DNA of 64,000 bases from an uncultured Bacteroidota bacterium (GCA_937901965.1 CALGSW010000001.1:248001-312000); one strand, 5' to 3'; numbered from the stretch's first letter, positions 52,626 through 62,229 are shown. Notes: generated by a model from the sequence alone, not told the origin. A program made the numbers and translations.

Positions 52626-54536
52626 TTAGTTATTACCGGACTCCTCTTTGCTTTCCATTTCACTCTTAAGAGCTGCCAGTTCGCTGATATCGCCCAGTGT
52701 TGTCTTTTCAAGATTTGCTTTAAGTTTCTTTACAGCCTTTTGAGTAGAGTCTCCCTCATCAATTTTTTCCTTCACCTCTTCTCTCTTAGTATCCTCGTTG
52801 ATTCTTGAGTGAGAAAGAACGATTCTCTTAGTAGATTTGTTAAACTCAAGTACTTTAAAGTCCAGTTTCTCTTCAAGTTTTGCTGTTGAGCCATCTTCTT
52901 TTACCAGGTTTCTGGAGCTTACATATCCCTCTACTCCATAAGGAAGAGCAACAGCTGCTCCCTTGTCAACAAAAGATATTACAGTTCCCTCGTGTACTGA
53001 ACCTGTTGTAAATACTGTCTCAAACACATCCCAAGGGTTCTCCTCAAGTTGCTTGTGACCTAGGCTGAGACGACGGTTTTCCTGATCAACTTCAAGAACA
53101 ACTACTTCAAGTTTGTCTCCTACTGAGGTAAACTCAGATGGGTGTTTAACTTTCTTAGTCCATGAAAGATCGCTGATGTGAACAAGTCCGTCAACACCCT
53201 CTTCAAGCTCTACAAAAACGCCAAAGTTTGTAAAGTTGCGGACAGTTGCTGTGCATTTTGTTCCAACAGGATATTTTTCAGCTATTGTAGCCCAAGGATC
53301 ATTTTTAAGTTGCTTGATACCGAGAGACATTTTTCTCTCATCACGGTCAAGTGTAAGAATTACTGCTTCAACTTCATCACCCACCTTCAGGAAGTCCTGA
53401 GCACTACGAAGGTGCAGAGACCAAGACATTTCAGAAACGTGGATAAGACCTTCAACACCCGGCTGAATTTCAATGAAAGCACCGTAATCTGCAATAACCA
53501 CTACCTTGCCTTTAACCTTATCACCTACCTGAAGGTTTGCATCAAGTGCATCCCAAGGATGTGCGCTAAGTTGTTTCAGACCAAGAGCAATTCTCTTCTT
53601 TGTATCATCAAAGTCAAGAATAACAACATTGATCTTCTGGTCAAGCTGAACAACCTCTTCAGGATGGTTAATTCTGCCCCATGAAAGGTCTGTAATGTGA
53701 ATAAGACCATCTACACCACCCAGGTCAATGAATACACCGTAAGATGTGATGTTCTTAACAACTCCTTCAAGGATCTGTCCTTTTTCAAGTTTACCGATAA
53801 TATCAGCTTTCTGTGCCTCAAGTTCAGCCTCAATAAGAGCTTTGTGAGAAACAACAACATTGCGGAACTCGTGATTGATTTTTACAATCTTGAACTCCAT
53901 AGTTTTGTTAACAAATATATCGTAATCTCTGATAGGTTTTACATCAATTTGAGAACCAGGCAAGAATGCTTCAATTCCGAATACATCCACAATCATACCG
54001 CCTTTTGTTCTGCACTTAATGTACCCTTTAACAATTTCATCTTTATCAAACGCTTCGTTTACACGATCCCATGAACGAAGTGAACGTGCCTTTTTGTGAG
54101 ACAGGATCAGCTGACCCTTTTTGTCTTCAGCGTTTTCTACGTAAACCTCTACTTTATCGCCAATTGCAAGCTCAGGGTTGTAACGGAATTCGTTAATACT
54201 GATAACTCCTTCGCTTTTGTAGCCGATATTTACAATAACCTCTCTTTTGTTGAAGGTTACTACTGTTCCCTCTACAACTTCGTTTTCACTTACTTTTGAA
54301 AGTGTCTGGTCATAAAGGTCTTCAATGACTTTTTTGTCATTGTCATAAACATTCTCTGTTTCAAAAGTATCCCAGTCAAATTTTTCAACCGGAACAGAAA
54401 CATTACTCTTTCTTTTTTTGGAAGCAGCTACCTCTTCAGCTGCATCAAAGTCAATAAAAGCCTCAAGCTTTTCTTCATTTTTTGCGACAATCTCTATCTG
54501 ATCGTCGTTTTCAATTTCCTTAATCTCTTTTGTCAT
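52626..54536 (-). CDS. rpsA: 30S ribosomal protein S1
   Basis: 636 residues. An acidic N-terminal extension of about 70 residues precedes six S1 (OB-fold) repeats, recognisable from GYKSEGVISINEF, MIVDVFGIEAFLPGSQ, GVFIDLGGVDGLIHITDLSW, GAFIEIQPGVEGLIHVSEMSW (core), GVFVELEEGVDGLVHISD and GAAVALPYGVEGYV. S1 unfolds mRNA at the ribosome, important in this phylum where SD sequences are rare. It has its own promoter with a leader of about 55 nt holding a 10-bp perfect palindrome, CTACTAGTAG (54,555-54,564), possibly an autoregulatory structure. Confidence 0.96.
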   Translation of the reverse strand: MTKEIKEIENDDQIEIVAKNEEKLEAFIDFDAAEEVAASKKRKSNVSVPVEKFDWDTFETENVYDNDKKVIEDLYDQTLSKVSENEVVEGTVVTFNKREVIVNIGYKSEGVISINEFRYNPELAIGDKVEVYVENAEDKKGQLILSHKKARSLRSWDRVNEAFDKDEIVKGYIKCRTKGGMIVDVFGIEAFLPGSQIDVKPIRDYDIFVNKTMEFKIVKINHEFRNVVVSHKALIEAELEAQKADIIGKLEKGQILEGVVKNITSYGVFIDLGGVDGLIHITDLSWGRINHPEEVVQLDQKINVVILDFDDTKKRIALGLKQLSAHPWDALDANLQVGDKVKGKVVVIADYGAFIEIQPGVEGLIHVSEMSWSLHLRSAQDFLKVGDEVEAVILTLDRDERKMSLGIKQLKNDPWATIAEKYPVGTKCTATVRNFTNFGVFVELEEGVDGLVHISDLSWTKKVKHPSEFTSVGDKLEVVVLEVDQENRRLSLGHKQLEENPWDVFETVFTTGSVHEGTVISFVDKGAAVALPYGVEGYVSSRNLVKEDGSTAKLEEKLDFKVLEFNKSTKRIVLSHSRINEDTKREEVKEKIDEGDSTQKAVKKLKANLEKTTLGDISELAALKSEMESKEESGNN

Positions 54537-54599
54537 GTCAATTAAATGCTTGTTCTACTAGTAGTTAGACAATATTTATAATCCCTGTACGGGAGGGTG

Positions 54600-54632
54600 C
54601 AAAAGTATGAATATTTTCACAAAACAACAAAT
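54600..54632 (-). promoter_or_regulatory. rpsA promoter
   Basis: Minus strand: TACTTTTG -7 element (54,600-54,607) and ATTTG -33 box (54,628-54,632) with a 20-nt spacer. Predicted start near 54,592. Confidence 0.7.
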
Positions 54633-54642
54633 AAATAACTCA

Positions 54643-54672
54643 TTGTGCCCTAATAAAAAGGAGCTATCTTTG
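54643..54672 (+). promoter_or_regulatory. Promoter of the POT-family transporter gene
   Basis: Plus strand: TTG -33 box (54,643-54,645), 19-nt spacer, perfect -7 element TATCTTTG (54,665-54,672). It lies inside the longest open frame, which argues that translation begins at ATG 54,700. Confidence 0.68.
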
Positions 54673-54699
54673 GAACCTTATAAACTAACAAAAGAGCTG

Positions 54700-55986
54700 A
54701 TGACAAAAGAAAAGCAATCTTCCATTAAATCTTTCCCGGGGAACTTCTGGACAGCCATAAGCATGGAGTTTCTTGAGAGGGGAGCCTACTACGGTGTTAT
54801 GTCTGTGTTAGGAGTGTTTCTAATACTTGATCCTTTTGAGGGTGGACTTGGTTTGACAAAGGGACAGGCCGGAGCAATCCTTGGTACCATACCTCCTCTG
54901 TTGTATCTTTTACCCATTATTGCCGGAGCAATTGCAGACAGATACGGATACAGAAAGGTGCTCTTTTTCGCCTTTTCATGCATGATACTGGGGTATGGAT
55001 TCACCGGAATGGCAAATTCATATTTTCTTGTCTTTATCTCCCTTTTACTAATGGCACTGGGAGCCGGGTTTTTCAAACCGGTAATCTCCGGAACAATAGC
55101 CAGGACAACAACTGAATCAAACTCAGGACTTGGTTTTGGCATTTTCTACTGGTCAATAAATCTTGGTGCATTCCTCTTCCCGCTTATATTAGTTCCTCTA
55201 CTTAAGGCTGAGTCATACAGTTACATATTTTACATGGCTTCTATAACTGCTACTGTATTGCTCCTTATCAATCTCTTTCTCTATAAAGAACCACAGAGAG
55301 TAAAGAGCAACAAAACACTTGGAGTTGTATTCAGTGAAATGATAATGGTCCTGAAAGACTGGAGATTCATATTAATGATATTTATTTATTCAGGATTCTG
55401 GATTCTCTATTTTCAAATGTTTGGTACCGTACTATGGTATGTTAAGGATTATCTTGACATGACTCCTGTAAACAATGCAGTTAATACATTCTTAGGTCTG
55501 TTTATAGAGAATCCTTCATGGAAATTTGATGTTGAGCACGTGACTGTAATCAACGCAGGTGTAATTATTCTGCTTCAGCTGTTCATATCTGCACTCGTCA
55601 AAAACAAACCGGCTCTTCCTACTATGATAACCGGAATTGGACTCGGCACAGTAGGAATGCTGATTCTTTCAATATCAGCAACACCATGGGTTTTCATTAT
55701 TGGAATTATGACATTCACCATAGGAGAGATGACAACTCACCCAAAATTCATCTCTTATATTGGACTTATTGCACCTCCAGACAAAAAGGCCCTTTACCTG
55801 GGTTACTCATTTTTATATGGGGTAATAGGGAGTAGTATCGGGGGATTTCTGGGCTCAAGACTCTATCAGAAATATGTAGATGAACTGGGCAACCCACAGG
55901 CTTTGTGGATAATACTTTCTGCAATAGGCCTTTTCAGCATGGTTTCGCTATGGCTTTACAACAGATTCATTGTAAAGAAAAAATAA
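54700..55986 (+). CDS. POT-family proton-dependent oligopeptide transporter (MFS)
   Basis: About 428 residues from ATG 54,700; the frame could extend to ATG 54,607, but a strong promoter lies between and the added residues are hydrophilic and unlike the family. The first helix carries SMEFLERGAYYGVMSVL, a variant of the ExxERFxYY proton-coupling motif of POT/PTR transporters; IAGAIADRYGYRKVL is the MFS loop 2-3 motif. Twelve or so membrane helices are visible. Function: proton-driven uptake of di- or tripeptides, specificity unknown. It converges on corA with a 6-nt gap. Confidence 0.85.
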   Translation: MTKEKQSSIKSFPGNFWTAISMEFLERGAYYGVMSVLGVFLILDPFEGGLGLTKGQAGAILGTIPPLLYLLPIIAGAIADRYGYRKVLFFAFSCMILGYGFTGMANSYFLVFISLLLMALGAGFFKPVISGTIARTTTESNSGLGFGIFYWSINLGAFLFPLILVPLLKAESYSYIFYMASITATVLLLINLFLYKEPQRVKSNKTLGVVFSEMIMVLKDWRFILMIFIYSGFWILYFQMFGTVLWYVKDYLDMTPVNNAVNTFLGLFIENPSWKFDVEHVTVINAGVIILLQLFISALVKNKPALPTMITGIGLGTVGMLILSISATPWVFIIGIMTFTIGEMTTHPKFISYIGLIAPPDKKALYLGYSFLYGVIGSSIGGFLGSRLYQKYVDELGNPQALWIILSAIGLFSMVSLWLYNRFIVKKK

Positions 55987-55992
55987 CATTTA

Positions 55993-56952
55993 TTAGTACT
56001 TGCTTCCTCTCTTTCTCTTCATTCTGAAGAGCAGGGAGGCGAGCAGTACGGATATAAGCATCACTACTATAAGCAAAAGGAAATCGTAAATTCCGCCAAG
56101 AACCGGAAGTACGATATTCATACCGTAAATACTGGCAATAAGTGTAGGGGGCATTAAGAGCAGAGATACAAAAGTGAATATTCTCATCAGTTTGTTCTGC
56201 TCAAGATTAATAAGACCTATTACAGTATTTTGCAAATACTCCAGACGCTCAAAACTGAAATTAGTATGATTGATAAGAGAGCTGACGTCCCTCATCAGAA
56301 TGTTTAGTTTCGTGAAAACGTCTCTCGGAAACTTATCGCTCTTGAGGATACTGGAGATCATTCTCTGTTTATCAACTATATTCTCTCTAACAAGCATTGT
56401 ATTCTCCTGGAGCTGAGTAATTTCAAGAAGGAACTCCTCATTAACAGCTCCACCTAACGACACTGTCTTTGAGTACTGTGCAATCTCTTTGGACATCAAC
56501 TCTATCATATCTGCATCCAGGTCAATTCTATTTTCAAGGATACCCACTAAAATGTGATAACCTGTGGGCATCAACCTGTAATTTGCCATCAGTTTGCGCT
56601 GGATGTCGGTAAAACTTCTCAGAGGCACATTTCTTATGGTTACAATTATTCCTTCACAAAGAATAAATGAGACAGCTTCCATGCTGTAATTGTCAGGACC
56701 CGGAATCAGGAAGTTTGTATTGGCAAAAATTGAGGTCTCATTCTCTGAGTACCTTGATGAACTTTCAATCTCCTCAGCTTGTGCACGGCTTTGTATAGTA
56801 GTATTCAGATATGTCTCTATGGCCCTTTTCTCGTCTCCTGTTGGTGACCAGAGGTCTATCCACAAAACATCATCATAACCCAGCTGGTCTAAAGATGTTA
56901 ATTCAGAAGTGGTAATTACCTGTCCTTTGTTTTTGTAAAAAATTTCAAGCAT
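55993..56952 (-). CDS. corA: CorA-family magnesium transporter
   Basis: 319 residues: a large soluble N-terminal domain ending in a long helix, then two C-terminal membrane helices. The diagnostic GMN triad is at the end of the first helix (IASIYGMNIVLP). Pentameric channel for Mg2+ (or Co2+/Zn2+). It follows mqnA by 60 nt, with a hairpin between; the two may not share a transcript. Confidence 0.94.
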   Translation of the reverse strand: MLEIFYKNKGQVITTSELTSLDQLGYDDVLWIDLWSPTGDEKRAIETYLNTTIQSRAQAEEIESSSRYSENETSIFANTNFLIPGPDNYSMEAVSFILCEGIIVTIRNVPLRSFTDIQRKLMANYRLMPTGYHILVGILENRIDLDADMIELMSKEIAQYSKTVSLGGAVNEEFLLEITQLQENTMLVRENIVDKQRMISSILKSDKFPRDVFTKLNILMRDVSSLINHTNFSFERLEYLQNTVIGLINLEQNKLMRIFTFVSLLLMPPTLIASIYGMNIVLPVLGGIYDFLLLIVVMLISVLLASLLFRMKRKRGSKY

Positions 56953-56991
56953 GATCTCATCCCTTTAATGGTTTTTAACTTCATCCTGTTT

Positions 56992-57008
56992 CTCCCTTGG
57001 TAAGGGAG
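56992..57008. terminator. Short hairpin between mqnA and corA
   Basis: CTCCCTTGGTAAGGGAG forms a 7-bp stem with a 3-nt loop just after the mqnA stop. No T-run follows on the minus strand, so it may be an attenuator or processing site rather than a full terminator. Confidence 0.4.
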
Positions 57009-57012
57009 GGAG

Positions 57013-57789
57013 TTAGCCAAACCATCGGACTCGGGATTTAAGCTCGTCAGGGGCAAGGCTCCAGAATTCTGAAAGCCCCTTTCGCTTATCTGCAGTAAGA
57101 TTGTAAGATATGTTATTTTTCAGGTAGTCAAGCGCATAACCCTTTTCAAACTGAGGTAAAAATCTGTCAACACTCTTCTCCACATTTTTAATTCCAAAAG
57201 ACAAAGCCTCATTAAAGGATCTGATAAAGTCTGCCGGAAGTTCTTTATTTGATGTCCAGCAAGCAAATACGAATGGCAGCTTTTTATATAATATCCACTC
57301 CTCTGCAAGATCATATACATTTTCAAAAAGGTGAGAATTAAGCAATGCCTTATCACCTATGAGAATGTAAGCTCCATCCGGTTTAATTTCTGATTTGGAA
57401 AAGTTGAAATCTTCAAACTCCGGGGTAATCTTCCAGTAGTTTTTGCAAAGTATCCGTGTTAAGAGAACAGAAGTTCTGGATTCACTATCCAGATAAATCT
57501 TTTTTATATCACCAAGCTTTTTACCGCTGCATAACAGGACAGATGCAACTTTGCCCTCAGCTCCTATACAAAAATCTGAAACAATGTATGGATTTTGAAT
57601 GTATGGTATAGCAGCTACCGGCACGAGTCCCAGGTCTGCATCTCCGGAAATCAGTTTTGAAGCTGTGACGGCAGGTGGTACATAATCCATATGAATCAAC
57701 CCTGATACAGGATGATTCTCCAGTCCATAAACGAATGGGGCTGTGTTTAGATAGGATATGGCAGATACTCTAACCTTCATATCCTGCAA
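57013..57789 (-). CDS. mqnA: Chorismate dehydratase MqnA (futalosine menaquinone pathway)
   Basis: 258 residues, periplasmic-binding-protein-like fold. VRVSAISYLNTAPFVYGLE is the MqnA start (SYLNTxPF), followed by ASKLISGDADLGLVPVAAIPY and SRTSVLLTRIL. MqnA makes 3-enolpyruvylbenzoate from chorismate, so this organism probably makes menaquinone by the futalosine route; other mqn genes are not in the window. It follows mntP by two bases. Confidence 0.92.
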   Translation of the reverse strand: MQDMKVRVSAISYLNTAPFVYGLENHPVSGLIHMDYVPPAVTASKLISGDADLGLVPVAAIPYIQNPYIVSDFCIGAEGKVASVLLCSGKKLGDIKKIYLDSESRTSVLLTRILCKNYWKITPEFEDFNFSKSEIKPDGAYILIGDKALLNSHLFENVYDLAEEWILYKKLPFVFACWTSNKELPADFIRSFNEALSFGIKNVEKSVDRFLPQFEKGYALDYLKNNISYNLTADKRKGLSEFWSLAPDELKSRVRWFG

Positions 57790-57791
57790 AG

Positions 57792-58364
57792 TTAACTCAA
57801 AATTTCCAAATGCTCAATCAAAATCTTGAATCCAATAGCAATCAGAATGATTCCACCTATAATTCCGGACCTTTTTCCCGCTTTTAAACCCACATGTCTT
57901 CCCCATTTGATACCTACAACAGATGATAGCAGGGTAAAGATAAAAATGACTATACCCGCCTTTGCAATCCCTAAAATATTGAGCGAAGCCATGGCCAGCC
58001 CCACTCCCACCGCCAGAGCATCTATACTTGTTGCAACCGAGGCTGTAAATAATATTCTGGGATTTCTTAAGTCAATGCAAATATCCTCCGGATTAGAGAG
58101 TGACTCCCTTATCATCTTTATTCCGATGTAAACCAGAATAATAAACGCAATCCAGTGATCCACAGAGCTTATAAGGGTCAGTATACCTTTACCTGCAATC
58201 CAGCCAGTAAGAGTAAAGAGAGACTGGACAATGGCAAAAGTTGTGACAATTTTCACAAATGAAATTCTTGGTATCTGAGGCAGACACATTCCTGACGACA
58301 ACGATACGGCAAATGTATCGAAACAGAGACCTATTGCAAGTAATATAATCTCTATCCAGGACAT
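57792..58364 (-). CDS. mntP: Manganese efflux pump MntP
   Basis: 190 residues, six predicted membrane helices in two DUF204 repeats. Conserved acidic residues include D16 in LCFDTFAVSLSSG and the Asp of TSIDALAVGVGLA in the second repeat; GRHVGLKAGKRSGIIGGIILIAIG is the family C-terminus. It exports Mn2+. No yybP-ykoY riboswitch leader is visible because the gene starts two bases after the symporter stop. Confidence 0.92.
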   Translation of the reverse strand: MSWIEIILLAIGLCFDTFAVSLSSGMCLPQIPRISFVKIVTTFAIVQSLFTLTGWIAGKGILTLISSVDHWIAFIILVYIGIKMIRESLSNPEDICIDLRNPRILFTASVATSIDALAVGVGLAMASLNILGIAKAGIVIFIFTLLSSVVGIKWGRHVGLKAGKRSGIIGGIILIAIGFKILIEHLEILS

Positions 58365-58366
58365 TA

Positions 58367-59866
58367 CTATACTCTCTTACGTTCCCTGAACAGATACATT
58401 CCTGTAAATGTTACAAGTCCATTTACTATGAGAATTGTAAATCCAAACCCGAATCCAAGAAATTGCTGACCTACATAATCCAAAATAAAACAAAGTACAG
58501 GTGATGCAATTGCAACATATGGCATATACTTGTCTTTCACACTGTATTTCGTTAGAATGCCAAAGAAGAAGAATCCCAGCAGAGGACCATATGTATAAGA
58601 AGCCAAAAGATAAACCAGATCAATTACTGTCTGATTATTAACTTTGTACAAAATAAGGATTATAAGGAAAAAGAGAAACGCAAATCCAGCATGCGCACGC
58701 TGCCTTATTCTCTTTTTTCTCTCTTCGCTAAGGTCTGTTCTTTTACCGAATCCCACAAAGTCAATACAAAAAGAGGTAGTCAGAGAGGTGAGAGCACCTC
58801 CGGCACTTGGATATGATGCAGAGATAAGACCGATTATAAAAAATAGTCCAACACCCAGTCCAAGATACTGACTGGCTATAGTGGGAAACAGTTTATCTGT
58901 CTGTGCCTTGGTAAATTCACCTAGTTCATTTGCAAGACCGATACCCTGCATGCCTCCTAACTTGGAGCTTACAAATATTGCAAGAACAGCCCCCATTAAA
59001 AGGAAGAAGAAATTAACTACAACAATTGTAATACTTGTAGTGTAGATGTTCTTCTGAGCTTCTGATATATTTTTGCAGGACAGATTTTTTTGCATCATCT
59101 CCTGATCAAGACCAGTCATTACAATAGTTATAAAAATACCGGCTATAAACTGTTTAATTGCATTTGTGGAGTTACTCCACTCCCAGTCAATCCAGCTTGC
59201 ATAATCTGTACTGGCTACAGCTTTTGCCATATCACCAATCCCCCATCCCATCTCTTTTGCAACAAAAAAGATAGTAAGACCAACTGCTAAAAGCATGAAA
59301 GTAGTTTGCAGTACGTCTGTCCAGATAATAGTCTTTACTCCTCCTTTAAAGGTGTAAAGAAAAATAAGAAACATAAATACAAATGCCACAACCCAGAAAG
59401 GGACCGAGTCCTGGGGGAGGAATGTATGAAGCACCAGTACTACAACAAATATCCTTACGGCTGCCCCGAGTATTCTGGAAACCATGAACACCGATGCACC
59501 CGTTTTATACGTGAAGAACCCGAATCTATTCTCAAGATAACCATAAATTGAGGTAAGATTCATTCTGTAATACAGCGGTATAAGCACTTTGGCAATAACC
59601 ATATAACCCACAAGGAATCCCAGAACAAGGGGCATATAGTAGAAATTCTGATTTAGTACATTGCCGGGGACAGAAATAAATGTAACCCCTGAGATGGAAG
59701 TTCCCACCATTCCATAAGCGACTATATACCAAGGGGATTTTTTATTTCCAAGAAAGTATGAGCCACTGTCGGCTTTTCTGGAAGTGAGCCATGAAATAAA
59801 GAAAAGAAGCGCTGTATAAAGCGTAAAGGCTACCAGCAGCCAGGAGAGTGGAAAATCATGTTGCAT
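58367..59866 (-). CDS. Sodium:solute symporter (SSS family)
   Basis: 499 residues, about thirteen membrane helices. SWLTSRKADSGSYFLGNKKSPWYIVAYG with GTSISGVTFISVPG is the family start, and GLDQEMMQKNLSCKN is the conserved loop of the SSF fold. Homologues carry sugars, sialic acid, amino acids or other solutes; nothing here fixes the substrate, although the murQ-kinase pair upstream makes an amino sugar a fair guess. A perfect -7 element (TAGATTTG, minus, 59,898-59,905) lies about 30 nt before the ATG, overlapping the end of recR, so it may have its own promoter. Confidence 0.88.
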   Translation of the reverse strand: MQHDFPLSWLLVAFTLYTALLFFISWLTSRKADSGSYFLGNKKSPWYIVAYGMVGTSISGVTFISVPGNVLNQNFYYMPLVLGFLVGYMVIAKVLIPLYYRMNLTSIYGYLENRFGFFTYKTGASVFMVSRILGAAVRIFVVVLVLHTFLPQDSVPFWVVAFVFMFLIFLYTFKGGVKTIIWTDVLQTTFMLLAVGLTIFFVAKEMGWGIGDMAKAVASTDYASWIDWEWSNSTNAIKQFIAGIFITIVMTGLDQEMMQKNLSCKNISEAQKNIYTTSITIVVVNFFFLLMGAVLAIFVSSKLGGMQGIGLANELGEFTKAQTDKLFPTIASQYLGLGVGLFFIIGLISASYPSAGGALTSLTTSFCIDFVGFGKRTDLSEERKKRIRQRAHAGFAFLFFLIILILYKVNNQTVIDLVYLLASYTYGPLLGFFFFGILTKYSVKDKYMPYVAIASPVLCFILDYVGQQFLGFGFGFTILIVNGLVTFTGMYLFRERKRV

Positions 59867-59897
59867 ATCAGTTGCTTTTGTTTACAATTTATTTAGC

Positions 59898-59905
59898 CAA
59901 ATCTA
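59898..59905 (-). promoter_or_regulatory. Possible -7 promoter element of the symporter gene
   Basis: TAGATTTG on the minus strand matches TAnnTTTG; a CTTTG upstream is only about 14 nt away, shorter than usual for a -33 box. Confidence 0.42.
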
Positions 59906-60526
59906 TTTATTAAGGGGAACAAAGGGCTGACGGTTCTGTATTGACCTGCCCAGTGTCACCTCGTCGGTATATTCTAGATCATCTCCAAATCCTACACCTC
60001 TTGCTATTGTACTTATTTTTATATCAAACTGAGACAGCTTCTTATAGATATAGTAAGCTGTTGTCTCTCCCTCCATAGTAGTGCTTAGGGCGAGAAAAAC
60101 CTCTTTAACAGTACCCTCTGATACTCGTGATATAAGATGGTCAATTGAGAGGTCGGAGGGGCCGGTGCCATCCATAGGTGATATTATACCACCCAAAACA
60201 TGAAAAAGCCCGTTATACTGTCCCGTATTGTCAATACTTATCACATCCCGGATACTCTCCACCACGCATACAAGAGAACTCTCCCTGGAATTGGAGGAGC
60301 AGATGGGACACATATCTGAGTCAGATATCATATTGCAGTTAGTACAATATTTTATCTCATTTCTCATCTTCAATACAGAACGGCTGAACCTCTCCACATT
60401 CTCCCTTGGTTGCTTCAGAAGGTGGAGGGCAAATCTCAGAGCACTTTTCCTTCCTATCCCCGGAAGAGAAGAGAGTTCGTCAACAGCATCTTGCAGTAAA
60501 GTAGATGATAAGTTGTTTTTGTACAT
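59903..60526 (-). CDS. recR: Recombination protein RecR
   Basis: 207 residues. Helix-hairpin-helix LPGIGRKSA (21-29), zinc finger C61, C64, C73, C76 (CTNC and CPIC), then a Toprim domain (about 85-180; VVESIRD and ALSTTMEGETTAYYI). RecR loads RecA with RecO/RecF at gaps. It shares one base with the murQ end, which makes it part of the kinase-murQ-recR transcript, an unrelated passenger. Confidence 0.95.
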   Translation of the reverse strand: MYKNNLSSTLLQDAVDELSSLPGIGRKSALRFALHLLKQPRENVERFSRSVLKMRNEIKYCTNCNMISDSDMCPICSSNSRESSLVCVVESIRDVISIDNTGQYNGLFHVLGGIISPMDGTGPSDLSIDHLISRVSEGTVKEVFLALSTTMEGETTAYYIYKKLSQFDIKISTIARGVGFGDDLEYTDEVTLGRSIQNRQPFVPLNK

Positions 60527-61350
60527 CAGTTCTGAGCCTGTTCACTGTTTAAGTAGAAATCAACGGCTTTTCTTACAGAACCATGAGTTATCAGAAGTGA
60601 TTTAGCCAGTTCGTAATCAACTATGGAGGCCTCCTCCATAATCATTTTAGTCCCTCTGTCTACAAGTTTTGCATTAGTCAGCTGCATGTCAACCATTTTG
60701 TTGCCTTTCACATGACCAAGTTTAATCATTGCTGTTGTAGATATCATATTCAGGACAAGTTTCTGGGCAGTACCGGACTTCATTCTTGTGCTGCCTGTCA
60801 CAAACTCCGGCCCTACAACAACTTCAATAGGGATATCAACCTCTGAAGCAAGCGGCGAATTTGGATTACAGGTAATGCATCCTGTAAGGATACCTCTGCT
60901 TTTTGCCTCTCTCACAGCTCCAATAACATATGGAGTAGTTCCCGATGCCGCTATTCCAATAACAACATCATCTTTGTCAATTCCAAACTGCTGCATATCA
61001 CTCCAACCCATTTCCCAGTTATCCTCAGCAGCCTCAACAGCTCTTCTGATGGCAGAGTCACCTCCTGCAATAAGACCAATTACAAGATCAAAAGGGGCTC
61101 CGTAAGTAGGAGGTATCTCAGAGGCATCAAGTATTCCAAGCCTTCCGCTTGTACCGGCTCCCAGATAGAAAAGCCTTCCCCCTCTTCTTATCCTTTCAAC
61201 TATGCCGTTTACAATTTTTTCAATCTGAGGAATACATTTTTCAACAGCAAGAGGAACAGTTTTATCCTCTCTGTTCATATTCTCAAGCAGTTCTAGTGTT
61301 GACATTTTGTCAAGGTCACTATATCTAGATGGTTGTTCTGTTATTTTCAT
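60526..61350 (-). CDS. murQ: N-acetylmuramic acid 6-phosphate etherase MurQ
   Basis: 274 residues. SIS-domain protein with GAGTSGRLGILDASEIPPTYG (64-84), including catalytic E78, plus TTPYVIGAVREAKSRG and GPEFVTGSTRMKSGTAQKLVLNM. It cleaves the lactyl ether of MurNAc-6-P to give GlcNAc-6-P, for recycling or scavenging of peptidoglycan. The upstream kinase gene lies 18 nt away. It is somewhat shorter than E. coli MurQ (298), mainly at the C-terminus. Confidence 0.95.
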   Translation of the reverse strand: MKITEQPSRYSDLDKMSTLELLENMNREDKTVPLAVEKCIPQIEKIVNGIVERIRRGGRLFYLGAGTSGRLGILDASEIPPTYGAPFDLVIGLIAGGDSAIRRAVEAAEDNWEMGWSDMQQFGIDKDDVVIGIAASGTTPYVIGAVREAKSRGILTGCITCNPNSPLASEVDIPIEVVVGPEFVTGSTRMKSGTAQKLVLNMISTTAMIKLGHVKGNKMVDMQLTNAKLVDRGTKMIMEEASIVDYELAKSLLITHGSVRKAVDFYLNSEQAQN

Positions 61351-61368
61351 GGGGTCAGTGTGATTCTT

Positions 61369-62205
61369 TTACAATGATTTATGATATTGCACCAGGCCTT
61401 CAATAGGTGATTTAAGTACGAGCCCAAGTTTAATGCCCAGCTTTTCCGCAACTTGTGCAATTATATCCTGATAATAGTAAGCAACAGAACCAACTAGATT
61501 TACTTTGTATTTCTTATAGTCATATTGCATAATATTTCTTGTAAAAAACTCCTCAAAACTATCTTTAAGCAGTTTGTCAATATGAGGGTTATTCTTGTTT
61601 TCATTCAGAAATACCGAGAATGTTGCCAGATATCTGTTTGGAAATGGCTGACGATATACCCTTTCTATTACTGAGGCATATGACAAACCATATTTTTGAT
61701 TGAAAGAGTCATTTAGCTCTTTAGGAAGTTGTCTCTTGAGATAGTCAGATATAAACTTCCTCCCCAGGACGGCTCCGCTACCCTCATCTCCAAGTATGTA
61801 TCCGCATGCAGGAACGTTATCAGCTATGTCAGATCCATCATAATAACATGAGTTTGCTCCTGTTCCAAGTATTGCAGCAATTCCGGGCTTTTTCCCGCAA
61901 AGTGCCCTGGCAGCAGCGAGCAAATCTGAATAAGCATTTGCACGTGACTTAGGAAAAACTTTTCTGAAACAGTTTTGAAGAACCTGTATCTTCTCAGGAG
62001 ATGCCACTCCGGCACCGTAAAAATGAATCTCTGTAACAGTGGCGCTTATATCCGGAAGCAGGTGTTGTTCAAGCTCGTAAATAATTTGCTCTTCTGTCTG
62101 AAAAAAGGGGTTAATTCCTGCGGTGGTTATTTTCTGTACCGATCCGTCACTGTGAATGGCTCTCCAGTCTACCTTGGTTGAGCCGCTGTCTGCTATTAAT
62201 CGCAT
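61369..62205 (-). CDS. BadF/BadG-type amino-sugar kinase (GlcNAc/MurNAc kinase-like)
   Basis: 278 residues of the ASKHA fold: ADSGSTKVDWRAI (phosphate 1), ILGTGANSCYYDG, and LGDEGSGAVLGRKFI, as in N-acetylglucosamine kinases of the BadF family. Clostridial MurK, of this same family, phosphorylates both MurNAc and GlcNAc and is encoded beside murQ; by analogy this enzyme probably supplies MurNAc-6-P for MurQ. Its own promoter (TACCTTTG -7, 20-nt spacer) lies at 62,230-62,260. Confidence 0.86.
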   Translation of the reverse strand: MRLIADSGSTKVDWRAIHSDGSVQKITTAGINPFFQTEEQIIYELEQHLLPDISATVTEIHFYGAGVASPEKIQVLQNCFRKVFPKSRANAYSDLLAAARALCGKKPGIAAILGTGANSCYYDGSDIADNVPACGYILGDEGSGAVLGRKFISDYLKRQLPKELNDSFNQKYGLSYASVIERVYRQPFPNRYLATFSVFLNENKNNPHIDKLLKDSFEEFFTRNIMQYDYKKYKVNLVGSVAYYYQDIIAQVAEKLGIKLGLVLKSPIEGLVQYHKSL

Positions 62206-62229
62206 AAATACGGGGGTTTAATCAATTCG

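Noticed and set aside
53178..53684. 168-residue open frame antisense to rpsA
   Set aside because: Overlaps the conserved S1 repeats on the other strand; Cys/Asn-rich composition typical of a shadow frame.
57792..58400. yybP-ykoY manganese riboswitch before mntP
   Set aside because: Only two bases separate mntP from the upstream stop codon and no such fold is seen.
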